A DNA stretch of 5,931 bases from an uncultured archaeon (GTDB lineage: Archaea; Aenigmatarchaeota; Aenigmatarchaeia; GW2011-AR5), in the NCBI GenBank assembly GCA_903825675.1, contig CAIKBN010000107.1, forward strand, positions 1 to 5,931. The letters are read 5' to 3'. This document shows positions 4,695 to 5,931 of the stretch, piece after piece. The notes under the pieces are model-generated. The model had not been told where the DNA came from. It saw only the letters and a program-made list of their open reading frames with translations, and searched no databases. Each line of letters opens with the position of its first letter. Position 1 is the first letter of the stretch. The translations under genes were made by a program, and so were the position numbers.

Positions 4695-5225
4695 CTATCC
4701 TCTGGCTATGCAATCTTTACAAAGGTAGACCCCGTTTACTTCCTCTATTTCATCAGAATACTTTTTGCATCTCTCGCACTGCTCAAACTTCACCTGGTCT
4801 TCCCTGCCAGGTTCGTTACCAATCTTCATCCTCTCAAGCAGTATCTCAAAAAGAGCAGGTTCTATAGTCAGTACATCCGTACTAGTGATTATGCCTAACA
4901 TCTTGCCCTTGTCAAAAACTAGCAGTTTCTCTATACCCTTATTAACCATGAGCCTTGCTGCATCCTCTATGGTCTTGTCAGGAGATATGGTAATAGGGTC
5001 CTTGGTCATGATATCACTGGCATTTTTTCCATGGCCAAGAGCAACATGCTTGTAAACTATATCCCGTGTAGTCAGAATTCCCTTGACATTCTTTTCTCCT
5101 ATTACAACTACAGACCCGATTCTGTTATCCTTCATCATCATAGCAGCCTTATCTATGCTGTCATTCATATCTACAGTCTTAATATTTTTTTTCATTACCT
5201 CTCTGACAAGAACATTTAGCCTCAT
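4695..5225 (-). CDS. Tandem CBS-domain protein with C-terminal zinc ribbon
   Basis: 176 aa. Two CBS domains fill residues about 7-60 (VREVMKKNIKTVDMNDSIDK to GILTTRDIV) and about 71-122 (DIMTKDPITISPDKTIEDAA to GIITSTDVL). Each ends in the T/S-x-x-D motif that contacts nucleotide ribose and phosphate, so AMP, ATP or a related ligand is likely. A CxxC-x15-CxxC zinc ribbon follows (C150, C153, C169, C172). Archaeal proteins of this design are common; their partners are mostly unknown and a regulatory role is assumed. I start at the ATG at 5225 because GGGGTG (5233-5238) is placed seven bases before it. A TTG seven codons upstream (5246) would add MTQGCFN, read through that ribosome site and add nothing domain-like. 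No DNA-binding or transporter domain is present. Confidence 0.9.
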   Translation of the reverse strand: MRLNVLVREVMKKNIKTVDMNDSIDKAAMMMKDNRIGSVVVIGEKNVKGILTTRDIVYKHVALGHGKNASDIMTKDPITISPDKTIEDAARLMVNKGIEKLLVFDKGKMLGIITSTDVLTIEPALFEILLERMKIGNEPGREDQVKFEQCERCKKYSDEIEEVNGVYLCKDCIARG

Positions 5226-5314
5226 ATTAAAACACCCCTGAGTCAATCACGAATTAATTCAATTATTGATTATTTGCAAGAAGTATTAAAAGGTTTTTCA
5301 CGCATTTCTTACCT
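5226..5314. promoter_or_regulatory. Divergent promoter region, CBS gene and hjc
   Basis: For hjc, ATTAAAAGG (5285-5293) lies about 26 bases before the ATG and no Shine-Dalgarno is present, which predicts a leaderless transcript. Read the other way the same segment gives CCTTTTAATACTT, which could serve the CBS gene with a leader of about 35 bases carrying GGGGTG (5233-5238). AT-rich sequence between (AATTAATTCAATTATTGATT) offers other TATA candidates. One short region therefore seems to serve both genes, with different initiation modes. Confidence 0.45.
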
Positions 5315-5689
5315 ATGATAAAAAAATACAGGAAAGGCTATATGGGAGAGTGGCTTTTGACTCACGAGCTTTCAAAAAGAGGTTATATGGTTGTTCGCAC
5401 CCCGCGCTCAGGCAGGATTGGCCTGCCAAGCCCGGATATTATAGCTGCCAAAGGTGATAGGCTGATAGTTATAGAATGCAAATCCCGGGAGGACGCCTTT
5501 AAAATCCCGGATGACCAGCTTAAGCAGTTGCAGGAATGGCATCTAAAAACCAAAGCAGAAGCCTTTATTGCCTGGAAAATATCAAGGCGCGGCTGGTTTT
5601 TCCTGCGTCTGGAAGATGTAATGAAAAACAACGGTAATGTAAACAAATCCTTTTTAGTGGGCAATTCATTCGGTATTGATGCCCTTTGA
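5315..5689 (+). CDS. hjc: Holliday junction resolvase Hjc
   Basis: 124 aa, an archaeal structure-specific endonuclease that cuts four-way DNA junctions in recombination and fork repair, usually as a dimer. The nuclease core is complete: RKGYMGEW with E12, RTPRSG (29-33) with S32, P40-D41 in SPDIIA, and E54-x-K56 in VIECKS. The 13-residue gap between D41 and E54 matches characterised Hjc enzymes. AWKISRRGWFFL (86-97) is the usual late strand. The segment between SG and PD carries a few more residues than in some Hjc proteins. The start is the first Met with a well-placed TATA box and no Shine-Dalgarno. The end, GNSFGIDAL, could be a normal short Hjc terminus; however the same frame stays protein-like after the TGA (see the next entry), so the protein may once have been longer. 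An antisense frame of 111 codons is a shadow. Confidence 0.93.
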   Translation: MIKKYRKGYMGEWLLTHELSKRGYMVVRTPRSGRIGLPSPDIIAAKGDRLIVIECKSREDAFKIPDDQLKQLQEWHLKTKAEAFIAWKISRRGWFFLRLEDVMKNNGNVNKSFLVGNSFGIDAL

Positions 5690-5866
5690 TATCGTAATAT
5701 ATTCTGCAATGATGCCATAAATTATGATGCATCTACAAAATAAGCGCAGAAAATTGCAGAAGAACGCGGAATTAAGCTGCAAGAACTGGAATCCTTTGTA
5801 AATGTGGTTATGAAGCTATCAAAGTCAAACAATTCAGGAAATTCGTCAATGTCCGGAAAATTTTAA
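5690..5866 (+). pseudogene. Protein-like tail in the hjc frame, interrupted by stops
   Basis: Directly after the hjc TGA, in the same frame, come 17 sense codons (YRNIFCNDAINYDASTK), a TAA at 5741-5743, then 40 sense codons beginning AQKIAEERGIKLQELESF and ending in a Ser/Asn-rich tail, closed by TAA at 5864-5866. The segment INYDASTK...AQKIAEERGIKLQEL resembles the helix-plus-'Gly-Ile-x-Leu-x-x-Leu' ending found on many Hjc and related nucleases. No ATG and no Shine-Dalgarno would start it as a separate gene. It may be a degraded C-terminal extension of hjc, a remnant of another gene, or chance. A 25-codon ATG-started frame in another phase (5722 on) shows nothing recognisable. Confidence 0.4.
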
Positions 5867-5902
5867 GCTCTTACTGAAAAAACGATATTATAAAACCCTT
5901 CG

Positions 5903-5926
5903 CCAAACCCAAAAATCTTAAATATT
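5903..5926 (+). promoter_or_regulatory. Promoter-like element pointing off the right edge
   Basis: CCAAACCC and an A run, then CTTAAATATT (5917-5926), match a BRE plus TATA arrangement. The transcript would begin outside the window. The same architecture occurs at 311-335. Confidence 0.4.
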
Positions 5927-5931
5927 CATTA

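Noticed and set aside
4608..4898. 96-codon plus-strand frame across the CBS gene 3' end
   Set aside because: It runs through the zinc-ribbon coding region antisense and through a hairpin; no ribosome site or motif supports it.
5226..5246. TTG start adding seven residues to the CBS protein
   Set aside because: The extension overlaps the GGGGTG Shine-Dalgarno that serves the ATG at 5225, and it adds nothing to the CBS domain.
5383..5718. 111-codon minus-strand frame opposite hjc
   Set aside because: Shadow of a well-recognised resolvase gene with an intact active site.
1..5931. CRISPR array, defence island or complete insertion sequence
   Set aside because: No regularly spaced long repeats, no transposase or integrase and no defence-type genes were seen.

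Overview
The window looks archaeal. It carries the archaeal form of DnaG (TOPRIM domain starting near residue 165, with no bacterial zinc-binding or helicase-binding domains), a Holliday junction resolvase of the Hjc family, and an HTH-plus-CBS regulator of a type common in archaea. Several start codons sit about 26-33 nt behind TATA-like boxes, as in leaderless or nearly leaderless archaeal transcripts. The DNA is AT-rich and tightly packed. A reduced-genome (DPANN-like) lineage is a reasonable guess but cannot be proved from this window.

Layout from left to right. Bases 1-212 (minus) hold the N-terminus of an XRE-type HTH regulator whose CBS domains lie off the left edge. Bases 213-591 hold no recognised gene but do hold a good plus-strand promoter and several repeats. 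A 48-residue four-cysteine protein (592-738, plus) meets an M24 proline-peptidase gene (735-1727, minus) tail to tail, and the two stop codons overlap. Next comes dnaG (1776-2948, minus) with a strong Shine-Dalgarno, preceded by a repeat-rich gap with a hairpin. Upstream lies a two-gene minus-strand unit: an HD-domain phosphohydrolase (3390-3923) and a DUF167/YggU protein (3168-3389), joined as TGAATG. Between this unit and an unrecognised 147-aa gene (4042-4485, minus) is a perfect 12-bp inverted repeat enclosing nested stems. A CBS-CBS-zinc-ribbon protein (4695-5225, minus) and hjc (5315-5689, plus) diverge from a shared promoter region. Past the hjc stop the same frame stays protein-like through a second stop to 5866, and a promoter-like element at 5903-5926 points off the right edge.

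Functionally, two genes concern nucleic acids (dnaG: primase and exosome subunit; hjc: recombination). Two are CBS proteins that probably sense nucleotides. The rest are a peptidase, an HD hydrolase and small proteins of unknown role. Apart from the HD-DUF167 pair there is little sign of one shared pathway; this reads mostly as ordinary chromosomal housekeeping DNA. The most unusual features are the interrupted hjc tail, the nested inverted repeat at 3957-4030, the promoter-driven non-coding stretch at 311-591, and a possible 11-codon leader ORF at 4500-4535.
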